Shown here: positions 51,968 through 61,647 of the stretch, in pieces
Layout: each line of letters opens with the position of its first letter
Numbering within the stretch: position 1 is the first letter of the stretch
DNA from: Streptomyces griseus subsp. griseus
GTDB taxonomy: Bacteria; Actinomycetota; Actinomycetes; Streptomycetales; Streptomycetaceae
Assembly (NCBI RefSeq): GCF_003610995.1
Contig: NZ_CP032543.1
Span: 7,130,001 to 7,194,000 of the forward strand
DNA length: 64,000 nt
Direction: 5' to 3'
Made by a program: the position numbers and the translations under genes
The notes under the pieces: model-generated
Seen by the model: only the letters and a program-made list of their open reading frames with translations
Database searches by the model: none
What the model was told of the DNA's origin: nothing

Positions 51968-52579
51968 ATGCGCACCACCCGCACGCTCCGCACCGCGCTC
52001 CTGACCGCCGCGGTCGCGGGGCTCGCCGTCACCGCACTGCCCACGGCCCCCGCCTCCGCCGCGTCCGCGCCCAAGTTCCTCTCCGCCGCGCAGTGGCCCG
52101 CCTCCCACACCCCCTGGACCGCCGGGCCGGTCCGTAAGGGCCTGCCCGAGGACGGTTCCCTCTGCACGGCGGGGACCACCCCGGCGAAGGGCACCCGCCA
52201 CCGGGACTTCCGTACCGAACTGGACACCGGGGCCCGGCAGACGATCACCGTCGCTCCCACCACCGCCGAGGCGAAGGCGCTCGCCACCGAGCTGCGGACC
52301 GCGCTGGCGGCCTGCCTGGACCGGCTGAAGGAGCAGGACCCCGGCCTGGAGGGGGTCAGCCGGTACCACGGTCGGGTGAACGTGGCGGAGGGCGCGCACA
52401 TCTACAGCATCGACACCTCCCACCCGGAGGCGGGCTCCACCGACATCGGCCTCCACGCGGTCGGCCGGGACGGCCGCACGGTGACCGTCCTGGAGTGGGG
52501 ACAGCTGGGTGACCTGGACGGCGCCCCGCTGAAGGGGTTCAGGAAGACGGCCGGAACCGCCGTCGCCGAGCTCCACTGA
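51968..52579 (+). CDS. Secreted protein of unknown function
   Basis: A 203-residue secreted protein with a Sec signal (MRTTRTLRTALLTAAVAGLAVTALPTAPASA). The mature part has AAQWPASHTPWTAGPVRKGLPEDGSLCTAGTTPAKGTRHRDFRTELDTGARQTITVAPTTAEAKALATELRTALAACLDRLK and two cysteines. The layout resembles the PknH sensor-like lipoproteins in general shape, but no family is certain. ATG 51968 follows GGGGAG. A hairpin terminator follows. Confidence 0.78.
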   Translation: MRTTRTLRTALLTAAVAGLAVTALPTAPASAASAPKFLSAAQWPASHTPWTAGPVRKGLPEDGSLCTAGTTPAKGTRHRDFRTELDTGARQTITVAPTTAEAKALATELRTALAACLDRLKEQDPGLEGVSRYHGRVNVAEGAHIYSIDTSHPEAGSTDIGLHAVGRDGRTVTVLEWGQLGDLDGAPLKGFRKTAGTAVAELH

Positions 52580-52584
52580 GACCC

Positions 52585-52627
52585 GTCGGCGGACCGGCCG
52601 GCACGGGGTTCCGGCCGGTCCGCCGAC
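52585..52627. terminator. Strong hairpin terminator
   Basis: GTCGGCGGACCGGCCGG at 52585-52601 and CCGGCCGGTCCGCCGAC at 52611-52627: perfect 17-bp arms with a 9-base loop, 5 bases after the secreted protein gene. Confidence 0.88.
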
Positions 52628-52663
52628 GTGCGCGGCCCCCGCCCCCGGGAGCATGCTGGCTGT

Positions 52664-55276
52664 GTGACCCGGCACGATGCGACCCGGCCCACCCCGTCCC
52701 CCGGAAGCGGGGCCGCGGCCGGGCGAGACGGAGGCGGCCGAGTACCGGACGAGCTGTCCCTCGTACTCGCGCAGGCGGTCGTCAGCGCCGTCGAGTCCGC
52801 CGGGGGGTACGCGGGGGGCATCTACCTCCGCACCGGTACGCCGGGACTGCTGCGCCTCGCCGCCCTCGCCGGACTGCCGGGGCCGCTGTTCCGGCCCTGG
52901 TGGCGGATGCATGTGAACCGGCCCTTCCCCGTCTCCGAGGCCTACCGCACCGGACGGCCCGTCCTGCTCGCCGACGCGGAGGAGGCCATGCGGCGCTTCC
53001 CCCAGCTGATGGCCGGGCTGCCGTTCCCCTTCGGCTCGCTCTGGGTCCCGATCACCGGCCCGCAGGGCAGCATGGGCGTGATGGCCGTCCTGCGGGCCGC
53101 CACCCCGGGCGAGCAGGTCGACCCAGCCGACGGGGAGCGGCTGCTGGGGCTCGGCCGCCGGCTCGGCGCCGCGCTCACCGACCTGGACGCGCGGTCCCTT
53201 CCCGTCGTCTGGGAGAAGGAACCGATCCCCGTCCAGCTGCCGGCCGCCCCCGCGCCCCCGGTGCGGGTCGGCAGCTTCGACTGGGACCTGCACTCGGGCT
53301 CCCTCACCGCGGACGACGACCTGTGCGCGATCTTCGGCACCGAGCCGGCGGAGTTCCCCGGCACCGTCGACGCGCTGGCCGAACGCCTCGTACCGGAGGA
53401 CGTGTACGGGCTGTGGGCTCTGGCCCGGCAGGCGGTGGAGTCAGCGGATCCGGTGGTCCGCCGGATGCGGCTGCGCGGCCCCGACGGCCGGTACCACCTG
53501 CTGGAGCTCTCGGGCCGCTGGACGCACCCGGACGGGGAGAGCGCCGAGAGCCACCTGAGCGGCTTCGTCGTCGACTTCGGTGCGGGACCCGTCATCGCGG
53601 AGGCGGCGGACCGGCTGCCCCGGGGGATCGTCTCCCTGGACCGGAGCGGGCGCCTCACGTACGCCAACGCGCTCGCGGAGGAGCTGCTGGGCCGCTCACG
53701 TGCCGAGCTGGTCGGCCATGTCGTCTGGGAGGCGCTGCCGTGGTTCGGGCATCCCGCGTACGAGGACCACTGCCGGGCGGCCCTGATCTCCGACGAACCC
53801 GTCCACTTCCTCGCCCGGCGGGCCGAGTCCGTCTGGCTGTCGGTCTCGCTGTACCCGGGTGACGACGGGCTGAGCGTGGTGTTCCAGGCCACGGAACAGC
53901 CCGCGTACACCCCCGGCTCCATCACCTCGCCGGGCCTGGGCATCGGCTCCACCGCCGACCGGTCCTCCGCGCTCTACCGGCCGGTCGCCCTGGCCATCGC
54001 GCTCACCGAGGCGGTCACCGCCCGTCAGGTCTCCGCCGTGGTCACCGAGGAGCTGCTCCCCGCGTTCGGCGGCCGGCAGCTCGCCATCTACCTGCTGAGC
54101 GAGCGTCACCTCCACCTGGCCTGGGAGACGGGGTTCCCCAAAGGGTTCCTCGACCGCTTCGACGGGGTCGGACTCGATGTCTCCATCCCCGGTGTGGAGA
54201 CCCTGACCACCGGCCGCCCGCTCTTCTTCGAGTCCATGCAGCGCCTGGCCGACGCCTACCCGGGCATCCCGATGGAGACCGACATCGGGGCGCGGGCCTT
54301 CCTGCCGCTGATCGCCTCGGGACGGCCCGTCGGCTCGTGCATCCTCGGCTTCGACCGGCCGCGCGGGTTCAGCCCGGAGGAGCGCACCGTCCTGACCGCC
54401 CTCGCCGGGCTCATCGCCCAGGCCCTGCAACGCGCGCAGCGGTACGACAGCGAGTCGGCGCTGGCCCGGGGGCTCCAGGACGCCCTGCTGCCGCACGGGC
54501 TGCCGGAGGTCGACGGGGTCGACACGCTCGGGCGTTATCTCTCCGGTACCCAGGGCATGGAGGTGGGCGGCGACTGGTACGACGTCATCGAGACCGGCCA
54601 CGAACTCGCCCTGGTCATCGGCGACGTCCAGGGCCACGGTGTATCGGCGGCCGCCACCATGGGACAACTACGCAGTGCGGTACGGGCGTTCGCCCTCAGC
54701 AACCACGATCCGCAGGAGGTGGTGAGCGGCACCAACCGGCTGCTCATCGATCTCGACCCGGGACAGTTCGCCAGCTGCTGCTACATCGCGCTGAACCCGC
54801 TCACGGGACGGGCCCGCGCCGTACGGGCCGGGCATCCCCAGCCGGTGCTGCGGCACCCCGACGGCCGGACCGAGGTGCTGGACCTGCCGGGCGGCATCGT
54901 GCTCGGCATCGACGGGCAGGCGACGTACCCGGTCACCGAGCTGCAACTCGACCCGGGCGATGTGCTGGCCCTGTTCACCGACGGGCTCATCGAACGGCCA
55001 GGGACCGACATCGACGAGGGCATCGAACGGCTGCGCGCCACCATCGCAGGGACCGGCTCCGTTCCGCTGGCCCAGCTGGCGGACCGGGTGACCGGGGAGG
55101 CCAGACAGGCCACGGACCGCCCCGACGACATCGCGATCCTGCTGGCCGCCCGCTGGACGCACGTCCCGGAGAAGGCGCCGCCGCCGCCGTCCCGGGAGAC
55201 CGCCCCGCCGGGCCTGTGGCGGACGTTCCGCGGGCCGGGCCCGGGAGGCACGGCGAGTGCCCCGGACCCGGCCTGA
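52664..55276 (+). CDS. SpoIIE-type PP2C phosphatase with GAF and PAS sensor domains
   Basis: An 870-residue protein. GTG 52664 is the most likely start; the ribosome site is weak. Order: GAF-like (~25-165), PAS (~195-305, FDWDLHSGSLTADDDLCAIFGTEPAEFPGT), PAS (~310-420, LPRGIVSLDRSGRLTYANALAEELLGRSRAELVGHVVWEAL), GAF (~455-590) and SpoIIE phosphatase (~605-835). The phosphatase has GGDWYDVIETGHELALVIGDVQGHGVSAAATMGQLRSAVRA, DVLALFTDGLIERPGTDIDEGI and TDRPDDIAILLA, with the metal-binding aspartates intact. It probably dephosphorylates an anti-sigma-factor antagonist in response to an unknown signal. No kinase or antagonist gene is beside it. Confidence 0.92.
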   Translation: MTRHDATRPTPSPGSGAAAGRDGGGRVPDELSLVLAQAVVSAVESAGGYAGGIYLRTGTPGLLRLAALAGLPGPLFRPWWRMHVNRPFPVSEAYRTGRPVLLADAEEAMRRFPQLMAGLPFPFGSLWVPITGPQGSMGVMAVLRAATPGEQVDPADGERLLGLGRRLGAALTDLDARSLPVVWEKEPIPVQLPAAPAPPVRVGSFDWDLHSGSLTADDDLCAIFGTEPAEFPGTVDALAERLVPEDVYGLWALARQAVESADPVVRRMRLRGPDGRYHLLELSGRWTHPDGESAESHLSGFVVDFGAGPVIAEAADRLPRGIVSLDRSGRLTYANALAEELLGRSRAELVGHVVWEALPWFGHPAYEDHCRAALISDEPVHFLARRAESVWLSVSLYPGDDGLSVVFQATEQPAYTPGSITSPGLGIGSTADRSSALYRPVALAIALTEAVTARQVSAVVTEELLPAFGGRQLAIYLLSERHLHLAWETGFPKGFLDRFDGVGLDVSIPGVETLTTGRPLFFESMQRLADAYPGIPMETDIGARAFLPLIASGRPVGSCILGFDRPRGFSPEERTVLTALAGLIAQALQRAQRYDSESALARGLQDALLPHGLPEVDGVDTLGRYLSGTQGMEVGGDWYDVIETGHELALVIGDVQGHGVSAAATMGQLRSAVRAFALSNHDPQEVVSGTNRLLIDLDPGQFASCCYIALNPLTGRARAVRAGHPQPVLRHPDGRTEVLDLPGGIVLGIDGQATYPVTELQLDPGDVLALFTDGLIERPGTDIDEGIERLRATIAGTGSVPLAQLADRVTGEARQATDRPDDIAILLAARWTHVPEKAPPPPSRETAPPGLWRTFRGPGPGGTASAPDPA

Positions 55277-55291
55277 GGAGTGAGCGCCTGA

Positions 55292-56653
55292 TCAGGCGCC
55301 GGAGGCGTCGAGCATGCCCTCGCGCTCCACGACCTTGACGCGCTCACGGCCCTGCGCCGCGCCGAGCGCCTGCTCGTGGGCGTCCAGCTTGTGCCAGCCC
55401 TCCCACGTCGTGTAGCGGACGTTCCGGCTCTCCAGGAAGGCCTCGACGGCCTCCGGGGCGGGCGTCGAGGGCTCGGGCAGACGGCCGGCGGCGCGGTCCT
55501 CCAGCAGGCAGGCGACCGTCTCGTTGGCGTCGCCCTTGGTGTGGCCGATCAGACCGATCGGGCCGCGCTTGATCCAGCCCGTGACGTAGACCGAGGCCAT
55601 GTGCTCGTCACCGGCGATGACGCGTCCCGCCTCGTGCGGGACGGTGCCGGAGGCCACGTCGAAGGGGAGCTTGGGCAGCTCCTCCGAGTAGTAGCCGACG
55701 GCGCGGTAGACGCTCTGCATGTCCCAGTCGGTGAACGTGCCGGTGCCCCGGACGTTGCCGGTGCCGTCCAGCTCGGTGCGCTCGGTACGCAGCGCGGTGA
55801 CCTTGCCGTCCTCGCCGAGGATCTCGACCGGGGACTCGAAGAAGTGCAGGAAGAGCTTGTGCGGGCGGTCGCCGACATCGCGGATCGCCCAGTTCTCCAG
55901 GGTCTGCGCGACCATGTTGGCCTGCTTGTTCTCCCGCCGGGTGGCGATGGAGCCCTCGTCGTACTCGATGTCCTCGGGGTTGACGATGACCTCGATGTTG
56001 GGGGAGTGGTCCAGCTCCCGCAGCTCCATCGGGCTGAACTTGGCCTGCGCCGGGCCACGCCGCCCGAACACATGCACCTCCAGCGCCTTGTTCGCCTTGA
56101 GGCCCTGGTACACGTTGTCCGGGATCTCGGTGGGCAGCAGCTCGTCGGCCGTCTTGGCCAGTACCCGGGCCACGTCCAGCGCCACGTTGCCGACGCCGAG
56201 GACGGCGACCTTCTCCGCGGTCAGCGGCCAGGTGCGCGGGACCTCGGGGTGCCCGTCGTACCAGGAGACGAACTCGGCCGCGCCGAAGGAGCCGTCCAGC
56301 CCCATGCCCGGGATGTCGAGGGCCCGGTCGGCCTCGGCACCGGTGGAGAAGATCACCGCGTCGTAGAAGGAGCGCAGGTCGTCCAGGCCGATGTCGTCGG
56401 GGTAGCTGACGTTGCCGAAGAGGCGGATCTGCGGCTTGTCCAGCACCTGGTGCAGCGCCTTGACGATGCCCTTGATCCGGGGGTGGTCGGGGGCCACGCC
56501 GTAGCGGATCAGACCGAAGGGCGCGGGCATGCGCTCGAACAGGTCGATCGAGACCCCCGGGTCCTGGCAGACCTCGGATTTGAGCAGCGCGTCCGCAGCG
56601 TAGATACCGGCAGGGCCGGCTCCGACAATGGCGACGCGGACGGGGCGTGTCAT
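55292..56653 (-). CDS. fprA: Ferredoxin-NADP(+) reductase, FprA type
   Basis: A 453-residue FAD- and NADP-binding reductase. FAD motif VRVAIVGAGPAGIYAADALL; PFGLIRYGVAPDHPRIKG, the adrenodoxin-reductase signature; NADP motif VAVLGVGNVALDVARVL; and GWIKRGPIGLIGHTKGDANETV near the C-terminus. It transfers electrons between NADPH and ferredoxin, feeding cytochromes P450. ATG 56653 follows AAGGATCACC. The upstream region contains the inverted repeat at 56708-56723. Confidence 0.93.
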   Translation of the reverse strand: MTRPVRVAIVGAGPAGIYAADALLKSEVCQDPGVSIDLFERMPAPFGLIRYGVAPDHPRIKGIVKALHQVLDKPQIRLFGNVSYPDDIGLDDLRSFYDAVIFSTGAEADRALDIPGMGLDGSFGAAEFVSWYDGHPEVPRTWPLTAEKVAVLGVGNVALDVARVLAKTADELLPTEIPDNVYQGLKANKALEVHVFGRRGPAQAKFSPMELRELDHSPNIEVIVNPEDIEYDEGSIATRRENKQANMVAQTLENWAIRDVGDRPHKLFLHFFESPVEILGEDGKVTALRTERTELDGTGNVRGTGTFTDWDMQSVYRAVGYYSEELPKLPFDVASGTVPHEAGRVIAGDEHMASVYVTGWIKRGPIGLIGHTKGDANETVACLLEDRAAGRLPEPSTPAPEAVEAFLESRNVRYTTWEGWHKLDAHEQALGAAQGRERVKVVEREGMLDASGA

Positions 56654-57081
56654 GGCGTGGTGATCCTTAAGGCGGGCGAACGCGGGCAGGTACAGCGTAC
56701 GTCGGAGGTAAGGGTTGGCTTACTAGTCTCCACCCCACACCGTAAGCCCTGGCCCGGCGAGGACCCCGACCCGGCCTACGGAACCGCCCGATAAGTCCGT
56801 TTCTGCTGTTCGGTATGGGTGATTTCGGCCTTTTGCTCTTCTCTTCCATAAAGGAGCTATTGGGCCTCTTGGGTTATTTTGACCGCAGCCGTTTCGGCCA
56901 CCTCTGTGCGAAGTGGTGAGCGTCACGTCCGGGGGTGCGGACGCAGAAGTGGAGGGTCCGGTTCCCTTCTGTGCGAAGAAAGTTGACGACGCGGCGGAAC
57001 GGCCGGATCCGGGAATTCCTGAATTCGATCTTGCGGAGAAAGGTCATCCGTAATTCGGGGCTTGTTCTGTCCGTCGCTTTT
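56654..57081. other. Intergenic region between fprA and the riboswitch
   Basis: 428 bases without a gene. It is less GC-rich than the flanks (for example TTTTGCTCTTCTCTTCCATAA near 56831). Short frames on either strand lack ribosome sites. It holds the fprA promoter side with the inverted repeat at 56708-56723, and toward 57030-57060 the start of the riboswitch transcript (TTGCGG at 57031 and TAATTC at 57051 are a poor -35/-10 pair). Nothing else is recognised. Confidence 0.5.
56708..56723. promoter_or_regulatory. Inverted repeat upstream of fprA
   Basis: GTAAG, six bases, CTTAC, lying 54 bases upstream of the fprA start; GTAAGCC occurs again at 56742-56748. A 19-bp iron box was considered but the spacing is wrong. 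The regulator is unknown. Confidence 0.4.
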
Positions 57082-57287
57082 CGCCTACGGTCACGCTCAA
57101 TCCGGATGGAACGCCGAATCCTGCCGCCGTCCGGGAAACCGAAACCCACTCACGTACGGCAGGAGCGGGGGACCCAGGTAAGCCGCCGGTCCGGTATCCG
57201 GAACGGCTAGGGGTGAAGTCGCATGTCCGTGCGGCCAGACATCTCCCGTCTGAACCCGACAGCTCACCTCGTAGGCGCCGGAGAGGA
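57082..57287 (+). ncRNA. c-di-AMP riboswitch (ydaO/yuaA type)
   Basis: The 5' CGCCTACG (57082-57089) pairs with CGTAGGCG (57270-57277) to close P1. The conserved elements lie between: AGCGGGGGACCC near 57160, and the 3' half CTGAACCCGACAGCTCACCTC (near 57250-57269), followed by GGAGAGG. These are the hallmarks of the ydaO family. It ends 9 bases before the ATG of the LysM-transglycosylase gene and includes the ribosome site GGAGAGGAA in its 3' tail. High c-di-AMP would lower expression, as for Streptomyces cell-wall hydrolase genes. Confidence 0.9.
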
Positions 57288-57295
57288 AATTCCCC

Positions 57296-58126
57296 ATGCC
57301 CGCACAGGGTAAGCACCGCCGTCCCAAGTCCGTCTCGCTGAGCCGTGGCATCGCGGCCGTGACCACGGGTGGAGCCGTTCTGGCCCTGCCGGTGCTCGGC
57401 GCCACCACCGCGTCCGCCGCTCCCGCGCACTCCGTCGCCGCGGAAAAGGCGGTGGTTCCCGTCTCCGTGACCGCCCAGGCGAATTCCGTGACGAAGGCCG
57501 CGGCCGTCAAGCATTCCGTGGTGTCCGGCGAAACGCTTGCCAAGATCGCCCGTGAGCATTCCGTGAGCGGCGGCTGGAAGAAGCTGTACGAAGGCAACCG
57601 CAAGGTCGTCGGCGAGAACCCGCACCTTATTCACCCCGGTATCACGCTGACCATCGGCGCCAAGGCTGCCGCCCCGTCAGACGCCAAGGCGAGCAAGGCT
57701 TCCGAGGCGGCCGCCCGCACCGCGCCGGGCGAGCGCGCCGACCGCTCGGAGCGCACCACGGCGGCCCCCGCCGCCGCTCCGGCCGCCGCCGCTCCCGCCA
57801 CGTACACCAACGACCTCGATGGCTGGATCAGGGAGTCGCTGGCCGTCATGGCCCAGCACGGCATCCCCGGCACCTACGAGGGCATCCACCGCAACATCAT
57901 CCGCGAGTCCTCCGGCAACCCGAACGCCATCAACAACTGGGACTCCAACGCGGTGAAGGGCACCCCGTCGAAGGGGCTCCTCCAGGTCATCGACCCGACG
58001 TTCCAGGCGTACCACGTGCCGGGCACCTCGACCGACAGCTACGACCCGGTCGCCAACATCACCGCCGCGTGCAACTACGCCGCGGACCGGTACGGGTCGA
58101 TCGACAACGTCTTCGGCGCCTACTGA
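57296..58126 (+). CDS. Secreted LysM and SLT-domain lytic transglycosylase
   Basis: A 276-residue exported protein. Signal near residues 1-42 (SLSRGIAAVTTGGAVLALPVLGATTASA). LysM domain near 70-120 (KHSVVSGETLAKIAREHSVSGGWKKLYEGNRKVVGENPHLIHPGITLTI), an Ala-rich linker, then an SLT-type transglycosylase domain near 178-276: RNIIRESSGNPNAINNWDSNAVKGTPSKGLLQVIDPTFQAY, with the catalytic Glu in RESSGNP. It cleaves peptidoglycan glycan strands. The upstream c-di-AMP riboswitch links it to cell-wall turnover or spore germination. Codon use is slightly less GC-biased than its neighbours. Confidence 0.93.
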   Translation: MPAQGKHRRPKSVSLSRGIAAVTTGGAVLALPVLGATTASAAPAHSVAAEKAVVPVSVTAQANSVTKAAAVKHSVVSGETLAKIAREHSVSGGWKKLYEGNRKVVGENPHLIHPGITLTIGAKAAAPSDAKASKASEAAARTAPGERADRSERTTAAPAAAPAAAAPATYTNDLDGWIRESLAVMAQHGIPGTYEGIHRNIIRESSGNPNAINNWDSNAVKGTPSKGLLQVIDPTFQAYHVPGTSTDSYDPVANITAACNYAADRYGSIDNVFGAY

Positions 58127-58142
58127 TCCCCGTACGCACAGA

Positions 58143-58180
58143 CGGAGGGGCCCCGGACCGCCTGGTCCGGGGCCCCTCCG
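58143..58180. terminator. Strong hairpin terminator
   Basis: GGAGGGGCCCCGGACC at 58144-58159 and GGTCCGGGGCCCCTCC at 58164-58179, with one further C-G pair outside: 17-bp arms with a 4-base loop, 17 bases after the transglycosylase gene. Confidence 0.88.
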
Positions 58181-58236
58181 GTGTACCGGGAAGTTACCAC
58201 CAAGTTTCTAGTGACTTACCGCGCGATCGCCAGTAG

Positions 58237-59916
<1,680 letters not shown>

Positions 59917-59923
59917 GGGCGTA

Positions 59924-59970
59924 CGGAGAGCCCGGGGCCGGGAGTGCCAACCCGGCGGCCCCGGACTCCG
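59924..59970. terminator. Bidirectional hairpin between convergent genes
   Basis: CGGAG at 59924-59928 pairs with CTCCG at 59966-59970, and CCGGGGCC at 59932-59939 pairs with GGCCCCGG at 59957-59964, with small bulges and a 17-base loop. It lies between choA (ends 59916) and the AhpD-like gene (ends 59971). Confidence 0.75.
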
Positions 59971-60450
59971 TCAGTGACCCGGCAGCACGCACACCGCGTC
60001 GATCCCCAGCACATGGTTGAGCCGCCCGAACGCGAGCCAGGAGCCGATGCTCATCGACAGCTCCACGATCTCCACCTGGCTGTAGTGCGCGGTCATCCGC
60101 TTCCAGAAGGCGTCGTCGAGACCGTGGTGGTCCAGCGCGTACCGCTCCGCGTACTCCGCCGCCAGCCTGGTCCGCACGTCGAAGGCGGCTGTCGTACGCC
60201 ACTCGGTCACCGCCTGCGCGAACTCCTCCTCGACCTTCTCCCCGTCCCGCTCGGTCCGCCAGTCCAGGCAGAACAGGCACCCGTTGACCTGCGCGATCCG
60301 CAGCCGCGCCGCCTCGAACTCCCTTAGACCCAGCGTCGTGTGCTCGTACACGGACATCGAGAACGTGGCGGCGGCCACGCCGATGCCGGGGACCATCTCC
60401 CCCCATACGTAACCGATGGGCTCCTGGCCCTCCGGGATGTCGATGATCAT
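59971..60450 (-). CDS. AhpD-like (carboxymuconolactone decarboxylase family) protein
   Basis: A 159-residue protein. ATG 60450 has AAGGAG 6 bases upstream. The fold is AhpD-like: RLRIAQVNGCLFCLDWRTERDGEKVEEEFAQAV, with a CxxC pair (Cys-Leu-Phe-Cys) in the position of the AhpD active site, and a later GLDDAFWKRMTAHYSQVEIVELSMSIGSWLAFGRLNHVL. It may reduce peroxides, fitting the H2O2 made by the oxidase opposite, or serve a decarboxylation role. It ends the operon; its ATG overlaps the dehydrogenase stop by 4 bases. Confidence 0.84.
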   Translation of the reverse strand: MIIDIPEGQEPIGYVWGEMVPGIGVAAATFSMSVYEHTTLGLREFEAARLRIAQVNGCLFCLDWRTERDGEKVEEEFAQAVTEWRTTAAFDVRTRLAAEYAERYALDHHGLDDAFWKRMTAHYSQVEIVELSMSIGSWLAFGRLNHVLGIDAVCVLPGH

Positions 60451-61526
60451 GCGGGTCTCCTTCCCAGCCTGCCGACGGCGGGCCGCAGCGGGACATCGAG
60501 TGCGTCGTACAGGCCCGGTTCGGCGTCCACCAGCCAGTCGATGGCCGAGACGAGCCGCCCGACCGCCGTGGCGTTGCCGCCCGCCGACCGGTTCTCGCCC
60601 TCGTCGGAGGCCTCGACCGTCACCTCGATACGGGGGCGGCCCTCGATCACCACGCGGTGCGCGCCCACGCCGTCGGGCGGGGAGGGCCAGTCCGGTGCGC
60701 ACGAGGGGTGGATACGGGTGATGTGTTCGATCACGATGCGGGGTTCCCCGCCCACGATGCCCTGGACCTCGAACCGGACCGCGCCCTGGGTGCCCGCCGC
60801 GAACTCGCCCATCGTGCGGGTGGTCACCGGCGTCTCCAGCGCCCGGCGGTCCAGCGTCTCGCGGATCTCGTCCAGTTCGACGCCCAGCGCCCGGGCCATC
60901 AGCCGGATCTGACCGCCCCACACCATCGTCGGTACCGTCTCCGCCAGCATCAGCGGCTGGTAGTCCAGCGGGTGGCCCATGCCGATCAGGTGGCGTACCG
61001 ACTCCTCCTGCTCGTACGTGGAGTAGTCGAAGATCTCCTGGCAGCGGATCACGTCCACCTCGGTGCCCAGACCGCTGACCAGCAGCGGCAGGACGTCGTT
61101 GCCCCAGCCGGGGTCGACCCCGGAGACGAAGAGGGAGCCACCGCCCTCCGCGACTGCGGCCAGGACGGGGTCCCGCAGTTCCGGCGGGGCGTTGCGCTGG
61201 TCGTAGAGGGGATAGAGGGAGGGCGTGACGACGACCGCTCCGGCCCGGATCGCCCGGCCGATGTCGGTGAGGGCGTCGTCGGGGCGGATGTCGCCGGAGG
61301 CCGCGTAGACCACCGCCCGGGGGCGGCCGGCCAGGACGGCGGCGATGCCGTCGGTGGCCGCGATGCCGAGCGTGCGGCCGAGTGCGCCCAGCTCGCCCGC
61401 GTCGCGGCCGACCTTGGCGGGATCGTGGACGAGGACGGCGGTGAGTGTCAGTGCCGGATGGGCCTCGACGGCGCGGATCGCCGCGCGGCCGACGTTGCCG
61501 GTACCCCAGACAACCGTGGGAATCAT
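60447..61526 (-). CDS. NAD(P)-dependent dehydrogenase (2,4-diaminopentanoate dehydrogenase-like)
   Basis: A 359-residue enzyme. N-terminal Rossmann TVVWGTGNVGRAAIRAVEAHPALTLTAVLVHDPAKVG is typical of the dihydrodipicolinate-reductase-like N-domain; the C-terminal domain has SGVDPGWGNDVLPLLVSGLGTEVDVIRCQEIFDYSTY and PLMLAETVPTMVWGGQIRLMARALGVELDEIRETLDRRALE. The family (DAP_DH_C type) includes 2,4-diaminopentanoate dehydrogenase and many unassigned actinobacterial members, some in sterol gene clusters. Substrate unknown. It is co-translated with the AhpD-like gene. Confidence 0.85.
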   Translation of the reverse strand: MIPTVVWGTGNVGRAAIRAVEAHPALTLTAVLVHDPAKVGRDAGELGALGRTLGIAATDGIAAVLAGRPRAVVYAASGDIRPDDALTDIGRAIRAGAVVVTPSLYPLYDQRNAPPELRDPVLAAVAEGGGSLFVSGVDPGWGNDVLPLLVSGLGTEVDVIRCQEIFDYSTYEQEESVRHLIGMGHPLDYQPLMLAETVPTMVWGGQIRLMARALGVELDEIRETLDRRALETPVTTRTMGEFAAGTQGAVRFEVQGIVGGEPRIVIEHITRIHPSCAPDWPSPPDGVGAHRVVIEGRPRIEVTVEASDEGENRSAGGNATAVGRLVSAIDWLVDAEPGLYDALDVPLRPAVGRLGRRPA

Positions 61527-61598
61527 GCGCGGAGGGTAGCGGCCGGACCTCGCACTTCCCAGAGCCGTGACGGGGTGAGTTCGGGCCGTGGGAAAGGG

Positions 61599-61636
61599 CG
61601 TCGCCGGGCCGGCGGATGACCGCCGGCCCGGCGACG
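61599..61636. terminator. Strong hairpin terminator
   Basis: CGTCGCCGGGCCGGCGG at 61599-61615 and CCGCCGGCCCGGCGACG at 61620-61636: perfect 17-bp arms with a 4-base loop, 12 bases beyond the end of the glycanase gene on the minus strand. Confidence 0.88.
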
Positions 61637-61647
61637 TACAGCAGGAA

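Noticed and set aside
56708..56723. Iron box for IdeR/DmdR upstream of fprA
   Set aside because: The GTAAG-N6-CTTAC spacing and sequence do not fit the 19-bp TTAGGTTAGGCTAACCTAA-type site.
56874..57210. Short frames on both strands between fprA and the transglycosylase gene
   Set aside because: They lack ribosome sites, are Arg-rich, and overlap the riboswitch aptamer, which explains the sequence conservation better.
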